A stretch of 64,000 bases of DNA from positions 1 to 64,000 of the forward strand of contig DAIDEE010000017.1 in the NCBI GenBank assembly GCA_027308685.1, written 5' to 3'. The translations under genes and the position numbers were made by a program. Origin of the DNA: Acidocella sp. (GTDB lineage Bacteria; Pseudomonadota; Alphaproteobacteria; Acetobacterales; Acetobacteraceae). How positions within the stretch are numbered: the stretch's first letter is position 1; the number at the start of each line of letters is the position of its first letter. Below, in pieces: positions 46,701 through 54,979 of the stretch. The notes below the pieces were generated by a model, which ran no database searches, had not been told where the DNA came from, and saw only the letters and a list, made by a program, of their open reading frames with translations.

Positions 46701-47414
46701 TCAGCTCGGCTCGCGAGCATAGGTGATGATGGAGAGGTAAGTCATCGGTTTTACGATCAATTTCTCCGGGCCATGCGGCGCACCAGAATCAAAAAGCAGC
46801 GCATCACCGGGAGTCAGATGATATGATTGGTCGCCATGACGATACATAACCTCGCCAGTAAGCATATAGATAAACTCGGTGCCCTCGTGCTGAAAGGCCG
46901 GGTAAGGTGCGGCATCTGCGTGCAGCGTGATTAGATAAGGCTCTACCACAACGGCCCCACCCAGCGCGTGACCAAGCAAGCTATACTGATGACCGGCTTT
47001 GGTGCCGCGCCGCTCGATGATGACGCCCGTACCAGCTTTCACGAACGAACAATCACGCTTTTCCTCGAAGGTTGAAAAAAACGTTGTGAGCGGCACATTT
47101 AAGGCGGTGGCCAACGCCTGCAAGCTACCCAGCGAGGGCGATATCTGCCCATTTTCAATTTTTGATAACATGCCACCTGACAAGCCGGCCGCCGTTGCCA
47201 GCTCAGAGACTGTAATCCCCACGCGACGGCGCAACTGGCGCACCTGTACGCCAATGGCCTGCTCCAACGTCAAGTCGGAAACCGCGGCAGCACTTGAACC
47301 GGTCATATAAACGTCAGCCACCACCTCAGGTAATCCGGCTTCGTTCAATGCGTCCGCCAAGGGTGTTTTAAAGATTTTCAATGGGTTAGACTTAGCCTGG
47401 GGCCGCGATGACAT
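46701..47414 (-). CDS. Xre-cupin transcriptional regulator of the methylamine cluster
   Basis: A 237-residue protein with an N-terminal extension of about 50 residues, an Xre helix-turn-helix (VRQLRRRVGITVSELATAAGLSGGMLSKIENGQISPSLGSLQALATAL, about residues 57-105) and a C-terminal cupin barrel (AFQHEGTEFIYMLTGEVMYRHGDQSYHLTPGDALLFDSGAPHGPE). This is the PuuR-type architecture; PuuR senses polyamine in the gamma-glutamyl-putrescine pathway, so a methylated amine or gamma-glutamyl ligand is a reasonable guess. It lies between folD and mgsA on the same strand. Confidence 0.9.
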   Translation of the reverse strand: MSSRPQAKSNPLKIFKTPLADALNEAGLPEVVADVYMTGSSAAAVSDLTLEQAIGVQVRQLRRRVGITVSELATAAGLSGGMLSKIENGQISPSLGSLQALATALNVPLTTFFSTFEEKRDCSFVKAGTGVIIERRGTKAGHQYSLLGHALGGAVVVEPYLITLHADAAPYPAFQHEGTEFIYMLTGEVMYRHGDQSYHLTPGDALLFDSGAPHGPEKLIVKPMTYLSIITYAREPS

Positions 47415-47504
47415 GCTGCAATCTCCTCAACCTCACGTATTATGACGAAAAAATACAAAAAGCACAGTGTCGATTGCAATTTAGAGACGGAATTAGACTA
47501 TTAT

Positions 47505-48386
47505 TTAACCAGCGCCCTCAATTCTTTTTGCGGCAGTTAGGGTGTTGCGCAGCAAACAGGCAATGGTCATAGGGCCAACGCCGCCGGGAACCGGGGTGAT
47601 CAGTCCAGCGACGCCCTGCGCTTCGGCGAAAGCGACATCGCCTACCAGCTTGGTTTTGCCATCACTGGCGGGAACCCGGTTGATCCCCACGTCGATTACA
47701 GTCGCACCTGGCTTAATCCAGGCGCCCTTGATGATGTCCGGACGCCCGACAGCGGCGACGAGTATATCGGCTCCCCGGCAAATTTCAGCCAAGTTGCGGC
47801 TGCGCGAATGTGCGATGGTGACGGTGCAATTTTGCGCCAGCAAAAGCTGCGCCACGGGCTTGCCGACGATGTTGGAACGCCCCACCACCACCGCGTTCAG
47901 CCCGGTCAAATCACCTAGCGCGTCGGTCAGAAGCATCACACACCCCAGCGGCGTGCAGGGCACCAGCCCTGGCAGCCCGATAGCCAGACGCCCGGCGTTG
48001 ATCACATGAAAACCATCGACATCCTTATCAGGGTTGATGGTATCCAAGACTTTGGTTGAATCGATGTGCCCCGGCAGAGGTAATTGCACCAAAATACCGT
48101 GTACTTTGGAGTCAGCATTCAGCCGTTCGACCAAAGCGATCAACTCAGGTTCCGGCGTTTCAACCGGCAACTTGAACTCCAGCGAATGCATCCCCGCCAG
48201 CACGGTTTGCTTGGCTTTATTGCGGACATAAACCTGACTGGCCGGGTCTTCTCCCACCAGCACCACGGCGAGGCCCGGTTGCAGGCCGCGTGAGGCTCTC
48301 AAACTGGCAACTTCGTTACGGATGCTCTCTACCAGCCCCGCCGCGAACGCCTTGCCGTCGATGATTTTGGTTTCGATTTGACTCAC
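47505..48386 (-). CDS. folD: FolD, methylenetetrahydrofolate dehydrogenase/cyclohydrolase
   Basis: A 293-residue bifunctional enzyme converting 5,10-methylene-THF to 10-formyl-THF with NADP. The substrate lysine region is [14 protein letters not shown]; other motifs are [45 protein letters not shown] and [18 protein letters not shown]. The start is GTG at 48386, overlapping the purU stop (GTGA). It processes the C1 unit released by N-methylglutamate dehydrogenase. Confidence 0.96.
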   Translation of the reverse strand: MSQIETKIIDGKAFAAGLVESIRNEVASLRASRGLQPGLAVVLVGEDPASQVYVRNKAKQTVLAGMHSLEFKLPVETPEPELIALVERLNADSKVHGILVQLPLPGHIDSTKVLDTINPDKDVDGFHVINAGRLAIGLPGLVPCTPLGCVMLLTDALGDLTGLNAVVVGRSNIVGKPVAQLLLAQNCTVTIAHSRSRNLAEICRGADILVAAVGRPDIIKGAWIKPGATVIDVGINRVPASDGKTKLVGDVAFAEAQGVAGLITPVPGGVGPMTIACLLRNTLTAAKRIEGAG

Positions 48387-49249
48387 GGCGTGAACACCAC
48401 CGTTTTTTTGCCGTTCAGAATCACCCGGTCCTCCAGATGGTAGCGCACGGCGCGCGCCAGCACCCGCCGCTCAATATCACGGCCTTTGCGAACCAGATCA
48501 TCGGGTGTGTCGGCATGGGTAATCCGCTCAACATCCTGTTCAATGATTGGGCCTTCATCAAGGTCGGTGGTGACATAATGCGCGGTGGCGCCAATCAATT
48601 TTACACCACGCGAATGCGCCTGATGGTAAGGCTTGGCGCCCTTGAAACCGGGCAGAAACGAATGGTGGATGTTGATACATTTGCCACTCAGCTTGGCGGC
48701 CAGCGCATCGGAGAGCACCTGCATGTAACGAGCCAGCACCACCAGTTCGGACTTGGTCTCCTTCACCAGCGCCCAAATCTGGCCTTCCTGTTCCATCTTG
48801 GTGTCCTTGGTGATGGGCAGATGGTGAAATGGCAGGCCGGCCATGTCGATGCCGGCGAAATGCTCGATGCCGTGGTTCGAGACAATCGCGGTGGGTGTCA
48901 TCGCCAGTTCACCGATGCGCCAGCGGTACAGCAGATCAACCAGGCAATGGTCGAACTTTGATACCAATAGCAGCACGCGGCGCGGCGACGTGTGGACGTT
49001 GAGGTTCCAGTTGAAGCCGAATTGTGTGGCGATATCGGTAAAGCCAGCCCGGATATCCTCAATCGGCGTCTCACCGTTGATGTCAAACGCGATGCGGGCA
49101 AAAAACTTTCCGGTCTCGGCATCATCAAATTGCTGGGCTTCACGAATGTCACCGCCATGCTGAAACAAATAGGTGGCAACGCCGGCCACAATACCGGGGC
49201 GGTTCTGGCAGGAGAATGTCAGGACATATTGCGACTTCGACATGGGCAT
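48383..49249 (-). CDS. purU: PurU, formyltetrahydrofolate deformylase
   Basis: A 288-residue enzyme hydrolysing 10-formyl-THF to formate and THF. The N-terminal ACT domain ([25 protein letters not shown]) is followed by a formyltransferase fold with the catalytic Asn-His-Asp set in [10 protein letters not shown] and [16 protein letters not shown]. The first ATG (49249) follows the mgdD stop by three bases; a TTG at 49252 and an ATG at 49243 are alternatives. It regenerates THF for the pathway and exports C1 as formate. Confidence 0.95.
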   Translation of the reverse strand: MPMSKSQYVLTFSCQNRPGIVAGVATYLFQHGGDIREAQQFDDAETGKFFARIAFDINGETPIEDIRAGFTDIATQFGFNWNLNVHTSPRRVLLLVSKFDHCLVDLLYRWRIGELAMTPTAIVSNHGIEHFAGIDMAGLPFHHLPITKDTKMEQEGQIWALVKETKSELVVLARYMQVLSDALAAKLSGKCINIHHSFLPGFKGAKPYHQAHSRGVKLIGATAHYVTTDLDEGPIIEQDVERITHADTPDDLVRKGRDIERRVLARAVRYHLEDRVILNGKKTVVFTP

Positions 49250-49252
49250 CAA

Positions 49253-49759
49253 TCAACCTTCAAATTCACGGCAGGCTTCAATGAGGGATGCGTATAGGGA
49301 CTGCGCGAAGCTTCGGAAACAGGCCAGAGCGAATACCTCCCCTTCCCGCCAAAGCTGCACCGGAATATGGCCTGCCAGAGTCAGGGCCGTGCCATTGAGA
49401 GGGAATACACTCTCATGCAGGTCGATCGGCACCAGCTTGGCGAGGGCTTCGGTGGCGTGAGGACCGGCGATGTGAAATATCGACCGGCCATCGGTCTGGT
49501 CGGTGATGGCGGCATAAGGGCTAACGGCGGCCAGAATCGTAGGTGCTGCGCCGAGCGCAAGCCAGGAGTACGGCCCTGCCCAAAGATACAATACATCGTT
49601 GCACGTGATGCCAACCGCAGTTGTCGGCAATGCCACGCCTAAAGCGGCCTCCAAGTCCACGGCGGTGTTTTTAAAAGCGGCAATACTCGTCAGGGGGCGC
49701 AACGGCGCAGCGCTTACCATCGGCGTGGCGGAAAACGTGAAACTCTCAGCCTTAAGCAT
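49253..49759 (-). CDS. mgdD: N-methylglutamate dehydrogenase subunit D (SoxG-like)
   Basis: A 168-residue protein of the SoxG family, the gamma subunit of heterotetrameric sarcosine oxidase-type enzymes. Segments SWLALG, FHIAGPHATEALAKLVPIDLHESVFPLNGTALT and YASLIEACREFEG match the family's folate-binding-like fold. The ATG at 49759 (MLKAESF) overlaps the mgdC stop by eight bases; the longer frame to 49870 has no homology and lies inside mgdC. Sequence identity to SoxG is naturally low, so the call leans on context. Confidence 0.85.
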   Translation of the reverse strand: MLKAESFTFSATPMVSAAPLRPLTSIAAFKNTAVDLEAALGVALPTTAVGITCNDVLYLWAGPYSWLALGAAPTILAAVSPYAAITDQTDGRSIFHIAGPHATEALAKLVPIDLHESVFPLNGTALTLAGHIPVQLWREGEVFALACFRSFAQSLYASLIEACREFEG

Positions 49760-52538
49760 GCAGGCGGCTCCCTTGCACGTCGTAAAATACCGGGCTGACG
49801 ACTTCCGCCAGGAAATCGCTGTTGCGGATAGGGTCATACACCCGGATGATCTCGCCGTGGCGGGAGGCACCGTGCTTTAAAATTGCCAGCCCGATGGAAT
49901 GACCCAAGGTTGGTGAATACACCGCCGAGGTGACATGGCCTTGGTCGTTGGCGGCCACTGGCTCGGCGTCATGCGCCAGCAGATGCGCCCCGCCGCGCAA
50001 CCGATCAGACTCATTCACCGGCTTCAGCCCCACCAGGTTAGGGCGGGCTGAGTCCATCAGTGCCGGGCGTGCTGCGAGCGCCCGGCCGATAAAATCCTTC
50101 TTTTTAGATAATAATTTACCAAACCCGAGATCATGGGCGCTGGTCTGGCCGTTCAGCTCATTACCCGCCGGGTGGCCCTTCTCGACCCGCATCACCCCCA
50201 GCGCCTCGGTGCCATACGGGGTGATGCCGAATTCCGCACCGGCTGCCATCAAGGCTGCCGCGAGGGCACCACCAAAGCGGGCGGGGACAGCAATTTCGTA
50301 GGCCAGTTCGCCGGAAAATGACAGACGGAATAACCGGGCCGAGGTGCCGCCGCAGATGGTTACGTCACCGGCGGCCATATAGCCAAACACGGCGTTTGAA
50401 ACATCATAGGCTTCATCAACAATTTTTCGTAATACATCGCGTGCGTGCGGGCCCGCCAGGGCGATCTGCGCCCATTGGTCGGTGATGGAAATAAACCGCA
50501 CATCCAACTCCGGCCACAGCCATTGATGGCAAAATTCCAGATGTTGAAACACCTTACCCGCGTTGGCAGTGGTGGTGGTCATCACGTAGTGCTGCTCACC
50601 AATACGCGCGGTGGTGCCGTCATCCATCACGAAACCATCTTCGCGCAACATCAACCCATAGCGGGCGCGGCCAACGGCGAGGTTGGTCCAGCTATTGGTG
50701 TAAATACATTCAAGGAATTTGGCGGCATCAGGACCTTGAATATCAATTTTTCCGAGAGTGGTGACATCACAAATACCCACGCGCTGACGCACCGCCAGAA
50801 CTTCGCGGTTGGTTGCCGCCAGCCAATCCTCGCCGGGTTTGGGGAAATATTGCGCCCGCAGCCACAGGCCAGTTTCCACAAACACGGCGCCGAGGGATTT
50901 CGCCCATTCATGCGTGGGAGTGAGACGTGTGGGTTTGAATAATTTGCCGCGATGCGGCCCCGCCAAAGCGCCAAGTGCCACCGGCGTGTAGGGCGGGCGG
51001 AACCGGGTTGTGCCAGTCTCAGGCACGGTTTTTCCAGTCGCCATTGCCATCAGAGCCAGGCCATTCACATTGGCGGTTTTGCCTTGGTCGGTCGCCATGC
51101 CAAGCGTGGTATAGCGCTTCAAATGCTCGACCGCGATGAAGCCTTCCTGCTTGGCCAAACGAATATCAGCCGCCGTTACGTCGTTTTGGAAATCGACAAA
51201 GGCTTTTGCGTCAGCATCAGGCACCGACCATAGCGGGGTGATATTTTGATTGATTTCCTCGCCTGCCGCCGCACCCACGGCTGTCATTCCAGGCGGCAAC
51301 CCATCCGGCACAAACGCCGCGATGGCATCATCCCACACCGGCTTGTCATCGAGATGTGACGTGAGATGCAGCACCGGATTCCAACCGCCGGACATGGCCA
51401 CCACGTCACAACCAAATCGCACCACCCCACCATCACGCGTACAGATTTCAACGCCCTCAACGGCCAGTTTGCCGACAGCGCGACGAATCACCGCGCCTGA
51501 AAATACCGGCACCGAAAATGCTGCCGCCATATCTCGGATCACGGCCGACGACGCGGGACGGGCATCCACCACCGCCGCCACCGCCATCACACTGGCAGCC
51601 ATAGCGGCGAGGGCGCTGGCAGCACCATCATGATTGATGAACAGCACGGCCCGCGCGCCGGGGGCCACCGCATAACGAGTGATGTAGGTTTCCACCGCAC
51701 CAGCGAGCATCACACCGGGGAGGTCGTTATTGGTGAACACCATAGGTCGCTCAATAGCGCCAGTGGCTAATACGCTGCGCTTCGCCACAATCCGCCAGTA
51801 ACGCTGGCGTGGTTGATGCGGTGCAGGCACCACCAGATGGTCGGCCACACGTTCCACCGCACCATAGGTGCCGCCGTCGTAAACGCCAAATACCGTGGTA
51901 CGGGGCAGATATTTTACGTTCTGCATATCAACCGCATCACTGGGCGGCTGCTCATCGCATAAAATCACGCGGGCACCGCCGATGGCGGCTTCATGCGCGG
52001 CCTTCACCCCCACCGCACCCGCACCGATCACCAGCACGTCGCAAAATAAATGGCCGGATTCATAGGTGTCAGGGTCGGGTAGTGCAGCGTTGCGGCCCAA
52101 GCCAGCGGCTTTACGAATCAGCGGCTCGTATAATTTTTCCCAGAACGATGCCGGCCACATAAAGGTTTTATAGTAGAACCCCGCTGCAAAGAACGGCGAG
52201 AGCTTGCCGTTGATAGACAATAGATCGTGTTGCAGCGATGGAAACCGGTTCTGGCTATGCGCAACCAGCCCCTCATACAATTCCACCATCGTCGCCCGCG
52301 TATTTGGCTCGCGGCGGGCTCCCATTCGCAATTCCACCAACGCATTTGGCTCCTCGGAACCAGCCGACAGAATCCCGCGTGGACGGTGATATTTGAAGCT
52401 TCGGCCCACCAGTTTTATATCGTTGGCCAGCAGTGCCGAGGCCAGCGTATCACCTGCATAGCCCTGCAACGATCGGCCATCGAAGGTGAAGTTAATCGGC
52501 TTGCTGCGGTCGATGATCCCGCCGTGCGAGAGTCTCAT
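49752..52538 (-). CDS. mgdC: N-methylglutamate dehydrogenase subunit C (SoxA-like, large subunit)
   Basis: A 928-residue flavoprotein homologous to the alpha subunit of sarcosine oxidase. An N-terminal ferredoxin-like domain (INFTFDGRSLQGYAGDTLASALLAN), a Rossmann NAD/FAD domain (DVLVIGAGAVGVKAAHEAA, near residue 170; SVLATGAIERPMVF) and a C-terminal GcvT/aminomethyltransferase-like THF-binding region (from about residue 560: RVGICDVTTLGKIDIQGPDAAKFLE, GTEALGVMRVEKGHP) are all visible. It would oxidise N-methylglutamate with MgdA/B/D and transfer the methylene to THF. It overlaps mgdB by four bases. Confidence 0.92.
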   Translation of the reverse strand: MRLSHGGIIDRSKPINFTFDGRSLQGYAGDTLASALLANDIKLVGRSFKYHRPRGILSAGSEEPNALVELRMGARREPNTRATMVELYEGLVAHSQNRFPSLQHDLLSINGKLSPFFAAGFYYKTFMWPASFWEKLYEPLIRKAAGLGRNAALPDPDTYESGHLFCDVLVIGAGAVGVKAAHEAAIGGARVILCDEQPPSDAVDMQNVKYLPRTTVFGVYDGGTYGAVERVADHLVVPAPHQPRQRYWRIVAKRSVLATGAIERPMVFTNNDLPGVMLAGAVETYITRYAVAPGARAVLFINHDGAASALAAMAASVMAVAAVVDARPASSAVIRDMAAAFSVPVFSGAVIRRAVGKLAVEGVEICTRDGGVVRFGCDVVAMSGGWNPVLHLTSHLDDKPVWDDAIAAFVPDGLPPGMTAVGAAAGEEINQNITPLWSVPDADAKAFVDFQNDVTAADIRLAKQEGFIAVEHLKRYTTLGMATDQGKTANVNGLALMAMATGKTVPETGTTRFRPPYTPVALGALAGPHRGKLFKPTRLTPTHEWAKSLGAVFVETGLWLRAQYFPKPGEDWLAATNREVLAVRQRVGICDVTTLGKIDIQGPDAAKFLECIYTNSWTNLAVGRARYGLMLREDGFVMDDGTTARIGEQHYVMTTTTANAGKVFQHLEFCHQWLWPELDVRFISITDQWAQIALAGPHARDVLRKIVDEAYDVSNAVFGYMAAGDVTICGGTSARLFRLSFSGELAYEIAVPARFGGALAAALMAAGAEFGITPYGTEALGVMRVEKGHPAGNELNGQTSAHDLGFGKLLSKKKDFIGRALAARPALMDSARPNLVGLKPVNESDRLRGGAHLLAHDAEPVAANDQGHVTSAVYSPTLGHSIGLAILKHGASRHGEIIRVYDPIRNSDFLAEVVSPVFYDVQGSRLHA

Positions 52539-52813
52539 GATGACCGGCCCAGGGCGACGTCATACGCTGATTCCACCGCCATTATTTGATGGTTGCGTAA
52601 ATTGCGTGTCACCACCAACCAGGCATGGCAGCCGACGTTATGATACCACAACTCACGATGAACTCCATTCGGATTTTCTCTGAAATACACATAATCAGTC
52701 CATTCCGGCGTGGGTTCTGCTCCGCCATCACGCGGACGCGTCACCGTGGCATCGCCATGGTAGAGAAATTCCTGCAAACCACGCTCGCCGCAATGCGGAC
52801 AGTGAATACGCAT
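52535..52813 (-). CDS. mgdB: N-methylglutamate dehydrogenase subunit B (SoxD-like, zinc site)
   Basis: A 92-residue delta-type subunit. Cysteines in MRIHCPHCGERG (C5, C8) together with H58 and C62 in ELWYHNVGCHAW reproduce the Cys-Cys-His-Cys zinc-site spacing of sarcosine oxidase delta subunits. The ATG at 52813 overlaps the mgdA stop by one base (TGATG), and the stop overlaps the mgdC start. Confidence 0.93.
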   Translation of the reverse strand: MRIHCPHCGERGLQEFLYHGDATVTRPRDGGAEPTPEWTDYVYFRENPNGVHRELWYHNVGCHAWLVVTRNLRNHQIMAVESAYDVALGRSS

Positions 52814-54069
52814 CAGTGCAAATTCGGCGTGGCACCGACTCCCTTTTCATCGATCACATAGCCTTTGGCAAAGCGGTCCAGCCGGTAGGCGCTGGCCACC
52901 TCATGCGGCTCATCGCGTGCGATCAGATGCGCAAAACACCAGCCAGACGCCGGCGTTGCCTTGAAGCCGCCGTAGCACCAGCCGGCATTCAGATAGAGAT
53001 TTTCGACCGGCGATTTATCGATGATCGGCGAGCCATCCATCGTCATATCCATAATACCGCCCCAGTGCCGCACCAGCCGTGCGCGACCCAGCATCGGCAT
53101 CAACGCCATGCCGCCTTCACACACATCCTCAATGGTCGGCAGATTGCCGCGGCTGGCATACGAATTATACCCATCGATATCCCCGCCGAAAACCAAACCG
53201 CCTTTATCCGACTGCGAAATATAAAAATGCCCGGCGCCGAAGGTGATCACGTTGTCGATCAGCGGCTTGATCGATTCCGAAACAAACGCCTGCAACGCAT
53301 GGCTCTCGATCGGCAGACGGATACCCGCCATCGCCGCCACGCGTGATGAATTGCCCGCACAGGCCAGGCCGATTTTTTTGCCCGCAATATAGCCACGGGT
53401 GGTTTCCACACCTACAGCCTTGCCATTTTCGGTTTTAATCCCGGTGACTTCGCAATTCTGGATGATATCCACACCCAAATGGTCCGCTGCCCGTGCATAA
53501 CCCCACGCCACGGCGTCATGCCGCACCGTGCCGCCGCGCCGTTGTAATAGCGCCCCTTGAATTGGGAAGCGGGCATTTTCATAGTCCAGATACGGTACTT
53601 TTGCGCGCAACGCAGCGAGATCAAGCAACTCGGCATCAATCCCATTCAGGCGCATGGAATTACCCCGCCGCGCATAGGCGTCGCGTTGCGCATCGGAGTG
53701 GATGATATTCAGCACCCCGCGTTGGCTCACCATGGCGTTATAATTGATATCCTGCTCCAGCCCTTCCCATAGTTTCATTGAAAACTCGTAGAACGGTGCA
53801 TTGCCCGGTAGCAGATAATTCGAGCGGATGATGGTGGTGTTGCGGCCAATGCTGCCATTGCCGAGCCAACCTTTTTCCAGCACCGCGATACGCATCCGCT
53901 GATGATTTTTGGCAAGATAATAGGCCGTCGCTAACCCGTGCCCTCCACCACCAACGATGATCACGTCATACACGCCAACCGGCGACGCATCCCGCCAAGC
54001 CGGACGCCAGCCGGTATGGCCGCGCAACGCCTCCCTCATGACTGAAAAAACTGAATATTTATCGACCAT
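52813..54069 (-). CDS. mgdA: N-methylglutamate dehydrogenase subunit A (SoxB-like, flavoprotein)
   Basis: A 418-residue subunit of the DAO superfamily carrying the substrate-oxidising flavin site. The ATG at 54069 gives MVDKYSVFSVMREALRGHTG, typical of the family; the much longer open frame to 54366 reads into the metallophosphoesterase gene and is spurious. The FAD motif is YDVIIVGGGGHGLATAYYLA. LLQRRGGTVRHDAVAWGYAR contains the His that, in sarcosine oxidase beta subunits, carries the covalent FMN. It heads mgdABCD-purU-folD and has a good promoter upstream. Confidence 0.92.
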   Translation of the reverse strand: MVDKYSVFSVMREALRGHTGWRPAWRDASPVGVYDVIIVGGGGHGLATAYYLAKNHQRMRIAVLEKGWLGNGSIGRNTTIIRSNYLLPGNAPFYEFSMKLWEGLEQDINYNAMVSQRGVLNIIHSDAQRDAYARRGNSMRLNGIDAELLDLAALRAKVPYLDYENARFPIQGALLQRRGGTVRHDAVAWGYARAADHLGVDIIQNCEVTGIKTENGKAVGVETTRGYIAGKKIGLACAGNSSRVAAMAGIRLPIESHALQAFVSESIKPLIDNVITFGAGHFYISQSDKGGLVFGGDIDGYNSYASRGNLPTIEDVCEGGMALMPMLGRARLVRHWGGIMDMTMDGSPIIDKSPVENLYLNAGWCYGGFKATPASGWCFAHLIARDEPHEVASAYRLDRFAKGYVIDEKGVGATPNLH

Positions 54070-54104
54070 AGCGTTGCGCACCAAACTCACAAATAATTCT
54101 TTAA

Positions 54105-54133
54105 AAGAAACTACATTTATATATAAGAAACTA
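54105..54133. promoter_or_regulatory. Direct repeats in the mgd promoter, operator candidate
   Basis: AAGAAACTA occurs at 54105-54113 and again at 54125-54133, exactly 20 bases (two helical turns) apart. The left copy overlaps a 6-1-6 palindrome TTCTTTAAAAGAA (54097-54109). One copy covers the expected transcription start and the other lies in the promoter spacer. This could be a repressor or activator site. Confidence 0.45.
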
Positions 54134-54143
54134 ATTTCGTCAA
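54116..54143 (-). promoter_or_regulatory. Sigma70-like promoter of mgdABCD-purU-folD
   Basis: The -35 TTGACG (54138-54143, minus strand) and -10 TATAAA (54116-54121) are 16 bases apart, in a strongly AT-rich context. The start would be near 54109, about 40 bases before the mgdA ATG. The -35 box is identical to that proposed for mgsABC-gmaS and overlaps the end of the metallophosphoesterase gene. Confidence 0.6.
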
Positions 54144-54979
54144 ATCTCGACCAGCCCTGGATTAAACATCCCCCCCTTTTCACTATGATAACCGCGCGGG
54201 GCGGACACCAGATGGATGCCCTCCACCACCCCGTCATGCGTGACATGGGTATGACCAAAGACCCACAAGGACGGCCGCAATGGGGTAAATTTTGCAATAA
54301 TTTCAGAGCCATAGGCTGGCCCCATCGCGCCATGACGGCGCCCAAGCACTTGCCCGCTCGGGGCATGATGCGTCACAACGATGGTCTTGTCCGTCCCGCC
54401 CTGGCGCGCCAAGCCGGCCAGTGTCTCGTGCAGCCAGGCCAGCGATTCTTCATGCAGCCCTTTCGCATCCTGCGGCGTGAACATGGCATCCTTCATGCGA
54501 ATAAAATTATAGTCGTTCATCAACCGCTGTGCCTGCTTCATGCCCAGCTCTGCATCACCGTTCAACCGGTAGTCGGTCCAAAGCGAACAGCCCAGCACAT
54601 TCACCCGTTCCGTCCCGATATCGAAAGTTACCATATCATTTTGCAGAAAGTTTACCCGGCCCCTGGTTTTCAACACGGCTTTGCGTAGCGCCGGCAATAA
54701 AGTTGTCATATCGTGATGGTAATACTCATGATTGCCGGCCACCATCACCACCGGCGCCTCGAGATATTTCGCCACCTGGTCAGCGTACACAACGCCGCGC
54801 AGACCATTGTGGATATCACCCGCCAGAATTACCAAATCCACCCCGCCGACACGATCCAACATCGGACCACGTGAAGGATGCGGGGTGCCCCGTTGCAAAA
54901 AGCGGCTCCAGTTAGGCCGGGAGGGCCGCCACTCCTCCAACTCCAGATGCAGATCACTCATATACAACACCCGGGTCAT
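54140..54979 (-). CDS. Calcineurin-like metallophosphoesterase
   Basis: A 279-residue dimetal phosphoesterase. Signature motifs are MTRVLYMSDLHLE, LVILAGDIHNG, VMVAGNHEYYH, VVTHHAPSG and WVFGHTHVTHDG. The ATG at 54979 overlaps the stop of the upstream kinase gene by four bases (ATGA), so it may act with the kinase, but the substrate is unknown. No signal peptide is present. Confidence 0.9.
   Translation of the reverse strand: MTRVLYMSDLHLELEEWRPSRPNWSRFLQRGTPHPSRGPMLDRVGGVDLVILAGDIHNGLRGVVYADQVAKYLEAPVVMVAGNHEYYHHDMTTLLPALRKAVLKTRGRVNFLQNDMVTFDIGTERVNVLGCSLWTDYRLNGDAELGMKQAQRLMNDYNFIRMKDAMFTPQDAKGLHEESLAWLHETLAGLARQGGTDKTIVVTHHAPSGQVLGRRHGAMGPAYGSEIIAKFTPLRPSLWVFGHTHVTHDGVVEGIHLVSAPRGYHSEKGGMFNPGLVEI

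Noticed and set aside
42361-54069. Interpretation as ordinary sarcosine oxidase plus a GlnT/GlxBCD glutamine operon
   Set aside because: Possible for single genes, but co-location of both with gmaS-like, purU and folD fits the N-methylglutamate pathway better.
54070-54366. A 99-residue N-terminal extension of mgdA
   Set aside because: It reads antisense-free but out of frame through the metallophosphoesterase gene; family start is MVDKYSVF at 54069.
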